Below, in pieces: positions 1 to 5,833 of a DNA stretch of 9,211 bases. Both the position numbers and the translations under genes were made by a program. Origin of the DNA: CAZRGV01 sp964599655 (lineage in GTDB: Bacteria; Planctomycetota; Planctomycetia; Isosphaerales; Isosphaeraceae); NCBI GenBank assembly GCA_964599655.1, contig CAZRGV010000197.1:1-9211 (forward strand), written 5' to 3'. Position 1 is the first letter of the stretch. Each line of letters starts with the position of its first letter. The notes beneath the pieces are model-generated. The model saw only the letters and a program-made list of their open reading frames with translations, searched no databases and was not told where the DNA came from.

Positions 1-247
1 TGGCCGAGCAGCGGGTGGAGAACATCCCGGTGACCACCTGCCAGATGGTCGCCGAGGAACGGGTTCAGCCGTACGAGGTTCGCACCTGCGAGATGGTGGC
101 CGAGCAGCGGGTGGAGAACATCCCGGTGACCACCTGCCAGATGGTCGCCGAGGAACGGGTTCAGCCGTACGAGGTTCGCACCTGCGAGATGGTGGCCGAG
201 CAGCGGGTGGAGAACATCCCGGTGACCACCTGCCAGATGGTCGCCGA
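1..247 (+). repeat. Perfect 96-bp in-frame tandem repeat
   Basis: Copies begin at 1, 97 and 193, so the period is exactly 96 bp (32 codons). Bases 1-151 are identical to 97-247, and the third copy diverges from the others at base 248. About 2.6 copies are visible, and more may lie left of the window. Each 96-bp unit encodes two related 16-residue half units, which differ clearly from each other. The 96-bp dimer, not the 48-bp half, is therefore the unit that was recently duplicated. The lack of even silent differences points to recent slippage or unequal recombination, or to ongoing homogenisation. Confidence 0.95.
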
Positions 248-485
248 ACAGCGCGTGGAACGGGTGCCGGTTCAGACGTGCCGGATGGTGGCCGAGACGG
301 TGACCCGACAGGTGCCGGTGACGGTCTGCGAGCAGGTGCCGGTGACCTTGACCCGTTGCGTGGCCCGCTGCGTGGCGAAACAGGTTCCGGTCCAGCAGTG
401 CACGATGGTGCCGGTGGCCGTGCCGGCCTGCCTGACCTGCACGACCTCGGTGGTGACGCCCACGACCCAGATCATCGATCCTTGA
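1..485 (+). CDS. Cys-containing short-repeat protein, YTV-like (5' end outside window)
   Basis: This is the C-terminal part of a protein whose start lies left of the window. The frame is open from base 3 and ends at TGA 483-485. A GTG at 15 is in frame, but it falls inside a repeat and is not a credible start. The visible 161 residues are built of 16-residue units that alternate between MVAEQRVENIPVTTCQ and MVAEERVQPYEVRTCE, giving one Cys per unit. Toward the C-terminus the units degenerate into Val/Pro/Cys-rich sequence (TRCVARCVAK, PVQQCTMVPV, ACLTC). The alternating Val pattern, with Cys and a Pro-Val or Tyr-x-Val core, resembles the short YTV-type repeats (Pfam YTV) known from planctomycete proteins. 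That assignment is from memory, not from a search. Such proteins are thought to be secreted or envelope proteins of unknown function. No signal peptide can be assessed because the N-terminus is missing. A strong terminator follows 18 bases after the stop. Confidence 0.8.
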   Translation, partial: AEQRVENIPVTTCQMVAEERVQPYEVRTCEMVAEQRVENIPVTTCQMVAEERVQPYEVRTCEMVAEQRVENIPVTTCQMVAEQRVERVPVQTCRMVAETVTRQVPVTVCEQVPVTLTRCVARCVAKQVPVQQCTMVPVAVPACLTCTTSVVTPTTQIIDP

Positions 486-502
486 TCTGAGGCCAATTCC
501 CG

Positions 503-576
503 AAAAAAACAGGGCGGTTTCGCCCTCTCCACCCCGACCAACGACGTGCACCGTTGGTCGGGGTGGCTGTTTTTTT
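503..576. terminator. Composite bidirectional intrinsic terminator
   Basis: Four elements are nested between two convergent genes. There is an A7 tract (503-509). A short hairpin follows, AGGGCG/CGCCCT with loop GTTT (511-526). Next is a perfect 15-bp stem, CCACCCCGACCAACG (529-543) pairing with 552-566, with an 8-base loop. Last is a T7 tract (570-576). For plus-strand transcripts from the repeat protein gene, the 15-bp hairpin followed by T7 is a textbook intrinsic terminator. For minus-strand transcripts from the DUF362 gene, the hairpins are followed by the complement of A7, which is also a U tract. In addition, 503-512 is complementary to 567-576, so the two tracts can close an outer stem. 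The structure is seen directly; termination itself is inferred. Confidence 0.88.
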
Positions 577-610
577 GGGGCGGTCCGGCCCGTGTCGGAA
601 CTCGGCGCGA

Positions 611-1846
611 TCAGCTAGGCTCGACACGGATGATCCGGTGGTCGATGGAATGCCGTCGACCCTTCGGCGAGTTCTTGTCGAAGATGCCGAGGCCGAGGTT
701 GCCACAAATCGGGATATGTTGCGGCTGGCGGATGTCGAAGCCTTCGGTTCCGAAGGGGTCGGCCACGAGTTTGCCGACGGCGCCGACGCCGGGGACGCCC
801 ATCGCCTTGCGCTTGGCGTCGATGATATCCCACTCGATGTGATCCATGGCGACGGGATCGGTCGCCAGGAGCAGGGCGTTGTACTCCCAGACGAACTCGG
901 GATTCGCGCCAAAGGGGCCTTTCTGCCAGACGCCCTTGATGCCGTCCATGATGTGGAGGACGCACTTCTTGCGGAGGATCGGGTGGGAGACGACCTGCGG
1001 AATGAACTGGTTGCAGGAGTTGGTGTCGGGGGAGCTGTGCGACCGGGAGACGTTGTTGACGAGGCCGTGGCTCATGTTCTTGAGGGCGCCGGTCACGCCG
1101 GCCGAGCCGTGGTCCTTCAGGACGGGCAAGAGGACCAGCTTGTTGACGCGACGGGTGACGAGCAGGCCGAGATGGGATCGGTAGCAGCGTTCATCCTTGG
1201 GGTCCTGGCCGCGACCGACGAGTTCCATGGTCATGAACTCGTCGGGGTCGTAACCGGCAACCGGGTCGTTCCGTCCGGGCCAGGCGATCTGGAGCTGCGA
1301 GGGATCGTCCTCGGGGGTCAAACCGCCCCAGAGGACGCCATCGGGAACGGCCTCGTGCATCCCGGCCTTCATGAAGTCCAGCTTGTAGCGCTCGAAGACG
1401 ATCATGTCCTTCTTCTTGACGCCCGCGGATTCGAGGCCGTCGATGACCTCGAGCATCAGCTCGCTGGAGGAGTTGGCGAGCGGGTTGCCGACCGGGTTCA
1501 TCTTGATGCCGACGACGTCGCCGGGCTCGAAGAAGGTGCGCCAGGCCTCGACCGGATCGTCGGCGCCGGTCAGCTCGACCATGCCTCGGCCGAGCGTCGT
1601 CCTGATCGCGTCGCGGTTCTTGACGCCGTTCTGGATCATGGCCGGATTTCGGCATTCGATCACGCGACCCGGATAGGGGCCCGGCACGCCGAGACCGCCT
1701 TTTGGGGCGGCTCGACCCGGCGCGGCGGCGTCCTTCGGCTCCTGAGCCGAAACGAGCGTTCCGGCGAGCAAGGGCACGGAGGCCGCGGCTCCGGCCAGGA
1801 ACTGGCGACGATGCAATCCGCCACAAGGATAAGGTTTCCGAGGCAT
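611..1846 (-). CDS. Tat-exported DUF362 domain protein
   Basis: The protein has 411 aa. The ATG start at 1846 is well supported by an AGGAGG Shine-Dalgarno (1855-1860) 8 bases upstream. The N-terminus is a twin-arginine signal: HRRQFLAG (residues 12-19), then a hydrophobic stretch and a probable signal-peptidase site after LVSA (residue 34). The DUF362 hallmarks follow in order: a DVVGIKMNPVG segment (110-120), PVLKDHGSAGVTGALKNMSHG at about 241-261, and LLATDPVAMD (326-335). DUF362 proteins are poorly characterised and often carry a C-terminal ferredoxin-like [4Fe-4S] domain. No CxxCxxC cluster motif is visible here, and the few Cys (65, 221, 278, 295, 381) are scattered. The Tat signal implies folding in the cytoplasm, perhaps with a cofactor, before export. 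Substrate and reaction are unknown. The gene is divergent from the TPR gene and convergent with the repeat protein gene. Confidence 0.88.
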   Translation of the reverse strand: MPRKPYPCGGLHRRQFLAGAAASVPLLAGTLVSAQEPKDAAAPGRAAPKGGLGVPGPYPGRVIECRNPAMIQNGVKNRDAIRTTLGRGMVELTGADDPVEAWRTFFEPGDVVGIKMNPVGNPLANSSSELMLEVIDGLESAGVKKKDMIVFERYKLDFMKAGMHEAVPDGVLWGGLTPEDDPSQLQIAWPGRNDPVAGYDPDEFMTMELVGRGQDPKDERCYRSHLGLLVTRRVNKLVLLPVLKDHGSAGVTGALKNMSHGLVNNVSRSHSSPDTNSCNQFIPQVVSHPILRKKCVLHIMDGIKGVWQKGPFGANPEFVWEYNALLLATDPVAMDHIEWDIIDAKRKAMGVPGVGAVGKLVADPFGTEGFDIRQPQHIPICGNLGLGIFDKNSPKGRRHSIDHRIIRVEPS

Positions 1847-2094
1847 GTCCGGGCCCTCCTAAACTTCGCCGATGGGAGAAGGTATCCGTTCGGTTGGATT
1901 GCGGGAACGGGATCAGGCCCCCTCATCCTGCCCGATGAGCGGCGCCCTGGCCAGTCGTTTCCCGATCCTGGAGACGACCGATTCCGATTCCTTTCGTGGA
2001 TCTCTTGCGGACGGCGCCGAAACTGGCCATCCTCGATGGAAACGGAGCGGGCCGAGCGGACGGCCGGCTCGACGGGATGACAGGGTTCCTCACG
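1847..2094. other. Divergent intergenic region
   Basis: About 250 bases separate the starts of the DUF362 gene (minus) and the TPR gene (plus), so promoters for both should lie here. I see no confident -35/-10 pair on either strand. The only clear structure is a 6-bp hairpin, CTCATC (1922-1927) pairing with GATGAG (1934-1939). The AGGAGG at 1855-1860 (minus strand) is the ribosome binding site of the DUF362 gene. Confidence 0.5.
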
Positions 2095-3417
2095 ATGAGC
2101 GCGCCGCCGAAAGAGCACAAACCGTCGCTGGATTCTCCTGGAACGCGCTCGCGTTCCGGCTGGAAGTGGGTCGGTGCGTTGCTCGCCTTGGGTCTGATTC
2201 TGGCAGGCGCGGGGTGGCTGCTTCGGGGCTCGTACACGGCCTGGCGTGAGGCTCGGGCCGTTCGCGAGGCCCTGGAGGCGAAGTCGTACGACGAGGCCCT
2301 GGCCCGCGTCGAACACTGGCTGACACTCCAGCCGAACTCGGCCGAGGCGCATTATCTGAAGGGCTTGACGCTGCTGAAGCGGGAGGAGCCGCAGTCGGCG
2401 GTCAAGGAGCTGGACCAGGCCCGGACGCTCGGCTACCCCGAGCCTCCGCTGGAACGCCTGATCGGGATCATCATGGCCCGAGCCGGCCGGGCCGATCAGG
2501 CCGAGCCGATGCTGCTCAGGGCCCGGGAACGAAACCCAGGACCCGACCCGGAAGTCGACGAGGCGCTGGCGAAGGTTTACCTGGAAACCTACCGGTTCGG
2601 CGCCGCGCTCGAGGCGATCAAGCGATGGGGCGAAGCGGCCCCCGACGACCCGAAGGTCTACCTGTGGAAAGCCGAGGTCGATACGCGCATCGACGGCGGG
2701 CCGGGAGCGCTGGCGAACGACTATCGCGAGGCCCTGAAGCGCGACCCGAACCTGGACAAGGCCCGGCTCGGGCTGGCGGAGTCGTTGCAAGGGGAGGGCC
2801 GGCACGCCGACGCGGCGGCGGAGTACGACGTCTATCTCCAGCGAAACCCGAACGATGCCTCGGCCCACGCGGCGGCCGGTCGCAACGCGCTGGACGCCGG
2901 TCGGGAAGACGAGGCGATCCGCCAGCTCGATCGGGCCCTGGAACTCGCGCCGGAGAACGTGGAGGCGCTCGACGGCCGGGCGGCCATCGCCCTTCGACGC
3001 CGCGACTTCGCCGGGGCCCTGCCGCTTTTGGATCGGGCCATCACGCTCGACCCCTACAACCCGGAACTTCGCTATCGCCGGAGCCTGGCGCTCGACCGGC
3101 TCGGACGCACGCAGGAGGCTCGAGCCGAACGCGATGAGTCGGAACGGCTCCGGGGCGAGTTCGCCGAGATGGACAAGATTCGCAAGGCGCTGGTGAAGAC
3201 ACCCAACGATCTGGATCTTCAGTATCGCGCCGCGAAATGGCTCCTCGAACACGGCCACGAGGATGAGGGCCTGGTCTGGGCTCGCCGAGCGCAGGAGGCC
3301 GGGGGAAGCCATGCCCCGACGGCTCGCCTTCTGGCCGACTACTACGAGCGAAAAGGGGACCTCGGGCTGGCCAACTTCTACCGGCTCCAGGCCGGACCCG
3401 CCGCGTCGTCGCCCTGA
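2095..3417 (+). CDS. Membrane-anchored tetratricopeptide repeat protein
   Basis: The protein has 440 aa from the ATG at 2095, which has an AGGG (2082-2085) 9 bases upstream. An in-frame ATG at 2077 (six codons earlier) is a fair alternative with a weaker site. A GTG at 1996 is unlikely. A short basic N-terminus (TRSRSGWKW) precedes one hydrophobic segment at about residues 25-43, predicting a type II anchor with the rest outside the cytoplasm. Residues from about 52 to 435 form roughly ten TPR-like helical pairs. The typical spacing is clear in, for example, NPNDASAHAAAGRNALDAGR (251-270) and APENVEALDGRAAIALRRRD (285-304), each with the A/P pattern of the 34-residue repeat. TPRs are protein-interaction scaffolds. 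No catalytic domain is present and the partner is unknown. No neighbour is in the same transcription unit. Confidence 0.87.
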   Translation: MSAPPKEHKPSLDSPGTRSRSGWKWVGALLALGLILAGAGWLLRGSYTAWREARAVREALEAKSYDEALARVEHWLTLQPNSAEAHYLKGLTLLKREEPQSAVKELDQARTLGYPEPPLERLIGIIMARAGRADQAEPMLLRARERNPGPDPEVDEALAKVYLETYRFGAALEAIKRWGEAAPDDPKVYLWKAEVDTRIDGGPGALANDYREALKRDPNLDKARLGLAESLQGEGRHADAAAEYDVYLQRNPNDASAHAAAGRNALDAGREDEAIRQLDRALELAPENVEALDGRAAIALRRRDFAGALPLLDRAITLDPYNPELRYRRSLALDRLGRTQEARAERDESERLRGEFAEMDKIRKALVKTPNDLDLQYRAAKWLLEHGHEDEGLVWARRAQEAGGSHAPTARLLADYYERKGDLGLANFYRLQAGPAASSP

Positions 3418-3464
3418 GTGAAGTGGGTCACGAGCCGCGACGCCGGACCGGAATCGTCGGGACG

Positions 3465-3539
3465 GGCCGCCTTCCGAAAGGCGGCCAGCGTGCGTTCACC
3501 GAACCGGTTGCGCTGTTGGGGAATCGGTGAACGCTGGCC
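3465..3539. repeat. Two overlapping inverted repeats in a convergent gap
   Basis: The first is a perfect 9-bp stem, GGCCGCCTT (3465-3473) with AAGGCGGCC (3478-3486), around loop CCGA. The second is larger: GGCCAGCG (3483-3490) and TTCACCGA (3495-3502), separated by a 4-base TGCG bulge, pair with TCGGTGAA (3524-3531) and CGCTGGCC (3532-3539). They share the GGCC at 3483-3486, so only one can form fully at a time. The loop of the second holds the palindrome AACCGGTT (3502-3509). The position between the convergent TPR and lipoprotein genes suggests a bidirectional terminator. Neither strand has a T tract beside the stems, so a rho-dependent barrier, an RNA-end stabiliser or a protein-binding dyad are also possible. 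Confidence 0.7.
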
Positions 3540-3575
3540 ACCCTCCGGGAGGCGCGACAATCGGGGGATTGGGGC

Positions 3576-4061
3576 TCAGTCCTTGAGGTCGAAATCCGCG
3601 GTGTTCGACTGTTCCTTGACCTCAAAGCTGAGGCCGGACGTCTCGGCGAGGGAGTACTTCGAGGGTATCAGGTTCTTGGCGTTCCTGTTGGCGGCGGCAA
3701 CGTCTTCCTGATGAAGCGAGCCACCCTTGTCCTTGATGTTGGCCTCGGCCTTGGACAGATCCACCTCCTTCGAGGAGATCTGGACCTTGTACTTGCCGGG
3801 CAAGGCGCCGTCCCCGTCGATGGCGGTGGTGAGGTAGTAGGAGCCGTCCTTGATCTCGCCCGTGGCGGCCTGGCCGGCGGCGTTGTTCTCGGGGACGAAC
3901 TCGATGCTTCCCTTCTCGACCGGCTTGCCGTTGTAGGTCACGGTGCCCTTGACCGGGTAGCGCGTGGCCAGGCCGGTTCCATCGCCGCAGCCGATCGCGC
4001 CAAGCAGCAAGAGGGAGGAGACGAGGGAGACACACGCCTTTGAGTTCATGAGCTTATGCAT
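3576..4061 (-). CDS. Small lipoprotein with a carboxypeptidase-regulatory-like (transthyretin-type) domain
   Basis: The protein has 161 aa. The ATG at 4061 is chosen because a GAGGA sequence sits 9 bases upstream. The upstream in-frame TTG at 4067 lies too close to that site, and the ATG at 4049 has no such site. The N-terminus is a lipoprotein signal: K3 and K8, a hydrophobic stretch (11-23) and lipobox GAIGC with the acylated Cys at 25. The mature part opens with YPVKGTVTYNGKPVEKGSIE (35-54) and continues with GSYYLTT and GDGALPGKYKVQIS (83-96). This is the beta-sandwich pattern of the small planctomycetal lipoproteins annotated as carboxypeptidase-regulatory-like. The C-terminal half is Lys/Asp/Asn-rich and ends in a beta-like segment (LSFEVKEQ, ADFDLKD). 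The function of this family is unknown; an outer-membrane or periplasmic structural role is a guess. It lies downstream of the DUF1559 gene on the same strand, a pairing I recall as common in planctomycetes. Confidence 0.85.
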   Translation of the reverse strand: MHKLMNSKACVSLVSSLLLLGAIGCGDGTGLATRYPVKGTVTYNGKPVEKGSIEFVPENNAAGQAATGEIKDGSYYLTTAIDGDGALPGKYKVQISSKEVDLSKAEANIKDKGGSLHQEDVAAANRNAKNLIPSKYSLAETSGLSFEVKEQSNTADFDLKD

Positions 4062-4070
4062 ACGCAACGA

Positions 4071-4075
4071 TCCTC
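4071..4075 (-). promoter_or_regulatory. Shine-Dalgarno site fixing the lipoprotein start
   Basis: The minus strand reads GAGGA here, 9 bases before the ATG at 4061. The spacing excludes the TTG at 4067 (3 bases away) and favours 4061 over 4049. Confidence 0.65.
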
Positions 4076-4184
4076 GTTCGGTGGGTGATGAAACAGGATG
4101 CGGCGGGCCCTGGCCGCGAAGATTCGAATTCCGTTCTGGATGTGGTACCGCTTCTTGATTTGACTCGGGACAACAGACAAGTCA

Positions 4185-4218
4185 AGCCCCGAGGGGACGG
4201 AGATGTCTCCCCGGGGCT
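4185..4218 (-). terminator. Probable intrinsic terminator/attenuator after the DUF1559 gene
   Basis: On the minus strand, AGCCCCGGGGAGAC pairs with GTCCCCTCGGGGCT around a 6-base loop. This is a 14-bp stem with one G-U wobble and one A-C mismatch. It is followed by a T-rich but interrupted stretch (TTGACTTGTCTGTTGT). It starts 35 bases after the DUF1559 stop and lies about 120 bases before the lipoprotein start. It may end the DUF1559 transcript or let a fraction read through to the lipoprotein gene. The T tract is imperfect, so its efficiency is uncertain. Confidence 0.6.
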
Positions 4219-4252
4219 GCTGGAAGCCGGTGATGAGCGGCATGCGTTTGGG

Positions 4253-5374
4253 TCAGTAGGAACTGGCTCTGACGACCTCTCCGCCGTTGCGGCTGCCGAG
4301 CTGGCAGTAGGTTTGCAAGCTGATGCTCTGCTTGAGGAAGTGGACCGAGCCGTCGGCGAAGAGGAAGTTGGCTCCGCCGGGGTGCTTGCTCTTGGCCCCC
4401 TTGCTGGCGTAGCTGAAACGGCTCTTCCAGTTGTTGGTGCCGAAGCCGGTGATGGGCAAGGGGGTCTGCCAGTTGATGGGGACGGTGGTTCCGAAGGTGC
4501 AACCGTTGTGGTGGTAGAAGTTGCTGTCGGCGGCCTGGGCGGGGAGGACTTCGCCCACCATCAGGGTGTTGCTCGTGCCGTCATTGACGCTCGCGAGGCT
4601 GACGGGGCCGATTCCCTGGATGCGATAGCTGAACATGCCACGGAGCTGTCCGGGACCTCGCGTGGAGTTGGTCTCGTCGAAGTTGGTTCCCCAGAAGCCG
4701 GCCCAGCCGATCTTGACCGCGGGCGGAACGACGACGGTTCCGATGGGGGTCTCCCAGGGGGCGCCGGGCGGGGTGAGCGGGCCGACGCAGTAGTTGTCGC
4801 CGAAGCTTCCGGCGTAGTTGGCGATGGGGCAGACCTGGCTGGGGCTGCCGGCGCCGGGGAAGCCGTTGGGAACGATCGGACCGGCGCCGTTGGGATACTG
4901 GCCGGTGACGATGTTGGCGGATCGCAGCCCGAGCCCGCGCTCGGAGTTGTCGGGGTCGGACGGGCAGAGCCAGGTGGAGCTGATGGTCACCCAGGCGGTG
5001 TAGAGGGCCGTGGGGTTGGGCGAGCTGCTGCCGTGCAGGTCGAAGTTGATCGCGTTGTAGGTCGTGCCGCCTTCCATTTGCGGCATGATCATGGCGCGCC
5101 AGGAGAGGACGTTCTGCTGACCGCCCCAGATGCTGGCCGTGGCCTCGTCGGCGATACCGCCGGGCGGGAACGAGCCGAACTGGTCGTGGTAGTTGTGCAG
5201 GGCGATGCCGATTTGCTTCATGTTGTTCGTGCACTGGGCACGACGAGCCGCCTCGCGAGCGGCTTGAACCGCGGGCAAAAGCAGGGCGATGAGGACACCG
5301 ATGATGGCAATGACGACGAGCAACTCGATGAGCGTGAAGCCCCGTCGCTCGCCTGCGGACACGGACCGTCGCAT
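4253..5374 (-). CDS. DUF1559 pseudopilin-like protein (prepilin N-terminus)
   Basis: The protein has 373 aa. The ATG at 5374 has a GGAG (5383-5386) 8 bases upstream. The N-terminus is a type IV prepilin leader: a short basic leader ending RRG, then FTLIELLVVIAIIGVLIALL, with cleavage expected between G12 and F13 and the conserved Glu at +5 (E17). The family-typical QCTNNMKQIGIALHNYHD follows (47-64), then LCPSDP (136-141), DGTSNTLMVGE (265-275) and the C-terminal signature HPGGANFLFADGSVHFLK (331-348). The end, LGSRNGGEVV, is also typical. This is the DUF1559 family (Pfam SBP_bac_10), present in tens to hundreds of copies per planctomycete genome. A pseudopilin fold processed by a prepilin peptidase and assembled or secreted by a type II/IV machinery is inferred. 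The real function is unknown. It is followed by the lipoprotein gene, with a hairpin between. Confidence 0.93.
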   Translation of the reverse strand: MRRSVSAGERRGFTLIELLVVIAIIGVLIALLLPAVQAAREAARRAQCTNNMKQIGIALHNYHDQFGSFPPGGIADEATASIWGGQQNVLSWRAMIMPQMEGGTTYNAINFDLHGSSSPNPTALYTAWVTISSTWLCPSDPDNSERGLGLRSANIVTGQYPNGAGPIVPNGFPGAGSPSQVCPIANYAGSFGDNYCVGPLTPPGAPWETPIGTVVVPPAVKIGWAGFWGTNFDETNSTRGPGQLRGMFSYRIQGIGPVSLASVNDGTSNTLMVGEVLPAQAADSNFYHHNGCTFGTTVPINWQTPLPITGFGTNNWKSRFSYASKGAKSKHPGGANFLFADGSVHFLKQSISLQTYCQLGSRNGGEVVRASSY

Positions 5375-5833
5375 GGAAATGGCTCCGAGACGCGAAAGTG
5401 AGAATGAAGCGGTGACGAGACCAGAACGATCCCGTCACGTACCATCCGAATGTGAGACGTCGAACGAACGCCCTCCGATCGGGGTGGTTCCCGAGGGAGG
5501 ATTCCCCTCGCGGGAAATGGTGCCGCCGTGGCCGAGCGTGTCAGAAGCGAAAAAAAAAGCGAATTCGAAACTCAACCAGGATCAAGGACTCAGAGGGATC
5601 GGAACGACCGCGCGGAGCTCTGAGACGGATCGCTGGCATCAAAAGATCGATGGATCGGGTAGAAGAGTAGCCTCGCGCCTGGGGGATCGTCAAGAAAAAT
5701 CAGTGAAGAATGTTAAACGCGGTTTTTGCGGATCATTTCGTGACTCAAACCCCTCATGGGTTGGCGGCGCGCGTTTTCCTGCATCGGTGTATGCAACCTT
5801 GTGAGTGAGGCAACGCGGGTGCATCCGAAGCAG
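5375..5833 (-). other. Intergenic region with structured leader of the DUF1559 gene
   Basis: These 459 bases separate the PdeM stop from the DUF1559 start, and I find no credible gene in them. The half nearer the DUF1559 gene would be its 5' leader, about 290 nt if the promoter at 5664-5693 is used. It holds three hairpins: 5412-5438 (GTGACGAGA with TCCCGTCAC, 9 bp with one wobble on the minus strand), 5488-5516 (TTCCCG plus AGGG with CCCT plus CGGGAA, 2-base bulge) and 5589-5624 (CTCAGAG with CTCTGAG). An A8 tract on the plus strand (5551-5558) would be U8 in the leader. The part nearer the PdeM gene has only weak dyads, for example AACCC/GGGTT at 5748-5762 and TGCAT/ATGCA around 5780-5795. 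It shows no clear terminator for PdeM. The leader does not resemble a riboswitch class I know. Confidence 0.5.
5664..5693 (-). promoter_or_regulatory. Candidate sigma70-type promoter for the DUF1559 gene
   Basis: On the minus strand, TTGACG (5688-5693) is followed after 18 bases by TACTCT (5664-5669). The -35 is a 5/6 match to TTGACA, and the -10 keeps only the TA...T positions. Upstream (5694-5730) is A/T-rich compared with the surroundings, which could act as an UP element. The next gene in this direction is DUF1559, 290 bases away. The weak -10 makes this a candidate only. Confidence 0.4.

Noticed and set aside
1..247. CRISPR-like repeat array
   Set aside because: The units are directly adjacent with no unique spacers, and they lie in frame in a protein-coding sequence.
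554..2080. 508-codon open frame on the plus strand, antisense to the DUF362 gene
   Set aside because: The translation has no recognisable domain and is Val/Asp/Gly-rich in the way typical of a shadow frame. The minus-strand DUF362 frame has a Tat signal, family motifs and AGGAGG.
1996..2094. Upstream GTG start for the TPR protein
   Set aside because: It has no Shine-Dalgarno and would add a 33-residue unusual N-terminus before the short basic stretch expected ahead of a membrane anchor.
1660..3312. 550-codon open frame on the minus strand, antisense to the TPR gene
   Set aside because: It is Arg/Gly/Leu-rich without motifs and overlaps the N-terminal part of the DUF362 gene. The TPR frame explains the region.
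4085..5401. 438-codon open frame on the plus strand, antisense to the DUF1559 gene
   Set aside because: It mirrors the Gly/Asn-rich DUF1559 gene as a Gly/Val/Asp-rich shadow. The DUF1559 signatures are unambiguous on the other strand.
5289..5804. Possible 171-codon plus-strand gene in the intergenic region
   Set aside because: It begins inside the DUF1559 gene, has no ribosome site or domain, and has unbiased composition. It is also open across the hairpins of the leader.
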